The position numbers and the translations under genes are program-made. The notes under the pieces were generated by a model. It did not search any database. It worked only from the letters and a program-made list of their open reading frames with translations, and was not told the DNA's origin. DNA of 64,000 nucleotides from Strix aluco (Eukaryota; Chordata; Aves; Strigiformes; Strigidae): positions 80,217,937-80,281,936 of the forward strand of contig NC_133932.1 of the NCBI RefSeq assembly GCF_031877795.1, in the 5' to 3' direction. This document shows, piece by piece, positions 62,701 to 64,000 of the stretch (positions within the stretch are counted from its first letter, which is position 1; each line of letters opens with the position of its first letter).

Positions 62701-63222
62701 AGAATGTAGCCAGCGTGCATGTGGGGAGTAGAGCTCATGGGGGGCACCACAGAAGAGCTATCCTAGGGGTTGCCCTGACCATAGGTTGGATGTATATACT
62801 GGGGTGCGTCAAACAGAGCATAACCAGCCAGTCAAGAGAGGCGATTATCCTGGTGTACTCAGCATTGGTGTGGCCTCACCTGGAGTACTGGGCCCCAAAA
62901 TTTAAGAAAGATGTGAAGGTACTCGAATGCGTCCAGAGGAGGGCAACAAAGCTGGTGAAAGGGCCGGAAGGAATGTCCTATGGGGAGTGGCTAACGACTT
63001 TGAGGTTGTCCAGTTTGGAGAAAAGGAGACTGAGGGGTGACCTCATTGCTCTCTGCAGCTTCCTGAGGAGAGAACATGGAGAGGGAGGTGCTGATCTCTT
63101 CTCCCTGCTATCCAGTGACGTGACGTGTGGGAATGGTTCAGAGTTGCACCAGGGGAGGTTAAGACTAGACATTAGGAAACATTTCTTTACCAAGAGGGTG
63201 GTCAAACACTGGAACATGCTTC

Positions 63223-63568
63223 TGTCCTGGTTTAGCCAGGGTAGGGCTAAGTTTCCCCAGCAGTGGGGGGAAGCTCTAGCCGGGTTATTCATATATCATG
63301 CTGACGTCACATCCTGGCGTGAGCGTGGGAAGAATCGGTGATCGCGTGGGTTGGCGCAGCTGGTTCTCTCTTTGCTGTATCAGTATATACTTTGCTCTGT
63401 TCATTGTTATCACTATTATTCTTATTGTTATTGTTTGTTGTGTTGCTGTTGCTCTGTTGTATTAAACCTTTCCTTATCTCAGTCTCGGGGCTTTGTATTT
63501 CACTCCCTTTGTGGGGGAGGGGCAGCGGCCACGTGGTCTCAGACCCCGGCAGGGGCTAAACCATCACA
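63223..63568 (+). mobile_element. Short solo LTR (346 bp) inside CR1, near-perfect duplication GCTTC/GCTTT
   Basis: It begins TGTCCTGGTTTAGCCAGG and ends GGCTAAACCATCACA, whose ends are inverted repeats. The flanks are GCTTC (63218-63222) and GCTTT (63569-63573), a 5-bp duplication with one change. It carries a full CRE palindrome TGACGTCA at 63302-63309 and ATTAAA near 63462. It is related by its ends to the intron 4 LTRs but shorter. Confidence 0.85.
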
Positions 63569-63626
63569 GCTTTCTAGAGAGGTGGCAATTGGACTAGGTG
63601 ATTGTTGTAGATCCCTTCCAACGGAT

Positions 63627-63670
63627 TCTAGTCTAGTCTAGTCTAGTCTAGTCTAGTCTAGTCTAGTCTA
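63627..63670 (+). repeat. (TCTAG)n microsatellite, about 8.8 copies, CR1 3' tail
   Basis: A perfect pentamer array directly follows the CR1 3' end. CR1 elements normally end in a few copies of an 8-bp ATTCTRTG-type repeat, so this is an unusual tail or a later expansion. Confidence 0.9.
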
Positions 63671-64000
63671 CCTATGTCTGCTAATATGAGGGGAATTAAA
63701 TGAGGCCAGGTTTGTAGGAAGATCCAGTGTATTTTGTTATGTCAATTCATATATGTAGGAAAAACAAACAAGCTTTTTGGCACAACAACCAACATAAAAA
63801 CCTACATAAAACTGAGAGCTTGTAATTTGTGAGGGAAATGGTCCTTGTATCAGTGCATATAACAATGTTGATGGTATTTGCATGGAAGTAGATGTATGTT
63901 GTGGTTAACGGTAGACACGTTACTATTTACATTGGAAAGGGCAGCGTTAAAAGTGCAGATGAGAGGTGAGGTTCATTGCAAGTTCCCAGAAGGTAAATGG
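63671..64000. other. Right-edge flank, nothing recognised
   Basis: AT-rich unique-looking sequence after the CR1 tail up to the window end. No feature can be supported. Confidence 0.5.

Larger units (their letters stand above)
62780..63670 (+). mobile_element. CR1 LINE 3' fragment, split by a solo LTR, with TCTAG tail
   Basis: The plus strand encodes CR1 ORF2 C-terminal blocks (SREAIILVYSALVWPHLEYW, KKDVKVLECVQRRATKLVKG, SSLEKRRLRGDLIALCSFLR, RLDIRKHFFTKRVVKHWNML). It is interrupted at 63223-63568 by an LTR, then resumes (CTAGAGAGGTGGCAATTGGA) to the 3' end and a pentamer tail. The 297-codon frame at 62448-63341 is a chance join of flank, CR1 and LTR, not a host gene. Confidence 0.88.

Noticed and set aside
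62448-63341. 297-codon plus-strand open frame as a host gene
   Set aside because: From about 62790 it reads CR1 ORF2, then runs into an inserted LTR. The N-terminal part is chance flank.

Overview
The window is vertebrate nuclear DNA, almost certainly from a bird. Evidence: one spliced gene spread over about 37 kb, GT-AG introns, CpG-island promoters, several CR1 LINE copies (the dominant avian LINE), and solo retroviral LTRs with TGTCCTGGTTT-type ends and 5-bp target duplications, a class common in neoavian genomes. No operons, CRISPR arrays, tRNA or rRNA genes were seen.

The only gene that can be fully read is DNAJC3 (P58IPK) on the minus strand. All 12 coding exons were located (49970 down to 13083). 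They join in phase to give a 504-residue ER-lumenal co-chaperone: signal peptide, TPR array, then a C-terminal J domain with an intact HPD motif. A 3'UTR of about 3.7 kb runs to a poly(A) signal at 9433-9438. The promoter lies in a CpG island (about 49.4-50.6 kb) and holds an exact ER-stress response element (CCAAT-N9-CCACG) 77 bp upstream of the ATG, which fits a gene induced by the unfolded protein response. A second CpG island at about 59.9-61.0 kb, with a candidate non-coding first exon on the plus strand, sits where vertebrate synteny puts the divergent neighbour DZIP1. No coding exon of DZIP1 is visible.

Layout: 1-2.67 kb, rearranged endogenous retrovirus remnant (minus); 2.67-5.66 kb, a CR1 copy (minus) with ORF1 esterase and ORF2 endonuclease remains, split by an 840-bp solo LTR; 5.66-9.4 kb, intergenic with no identified gene; 9.4-50.0 kb, DNAJC3; 50.6-58.6 kb, intergenic; 58.65-59.79 kb, CR1 (plus); 59.9-61.0 kb, CpG island; 62.7-63.67 kb, CR1 (plus) split by a short solo LTR and ending in a TCTAG pentamer tail. 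Intron 4 of DNAJC3 carries one CR1 and three solo LTRs, all three LTRs antisense to the gene.

No undescribed multi-gene system was found. The most useful observations are the exact ERSE beside a (CG)n tract, the nested insertions with exact target duplications, the out-of-order retroviral RT and capsid fragments, an inverted CR1 pair flanking the 5' half of DNAJC3, and an unidentified coding-like island in intron 9.
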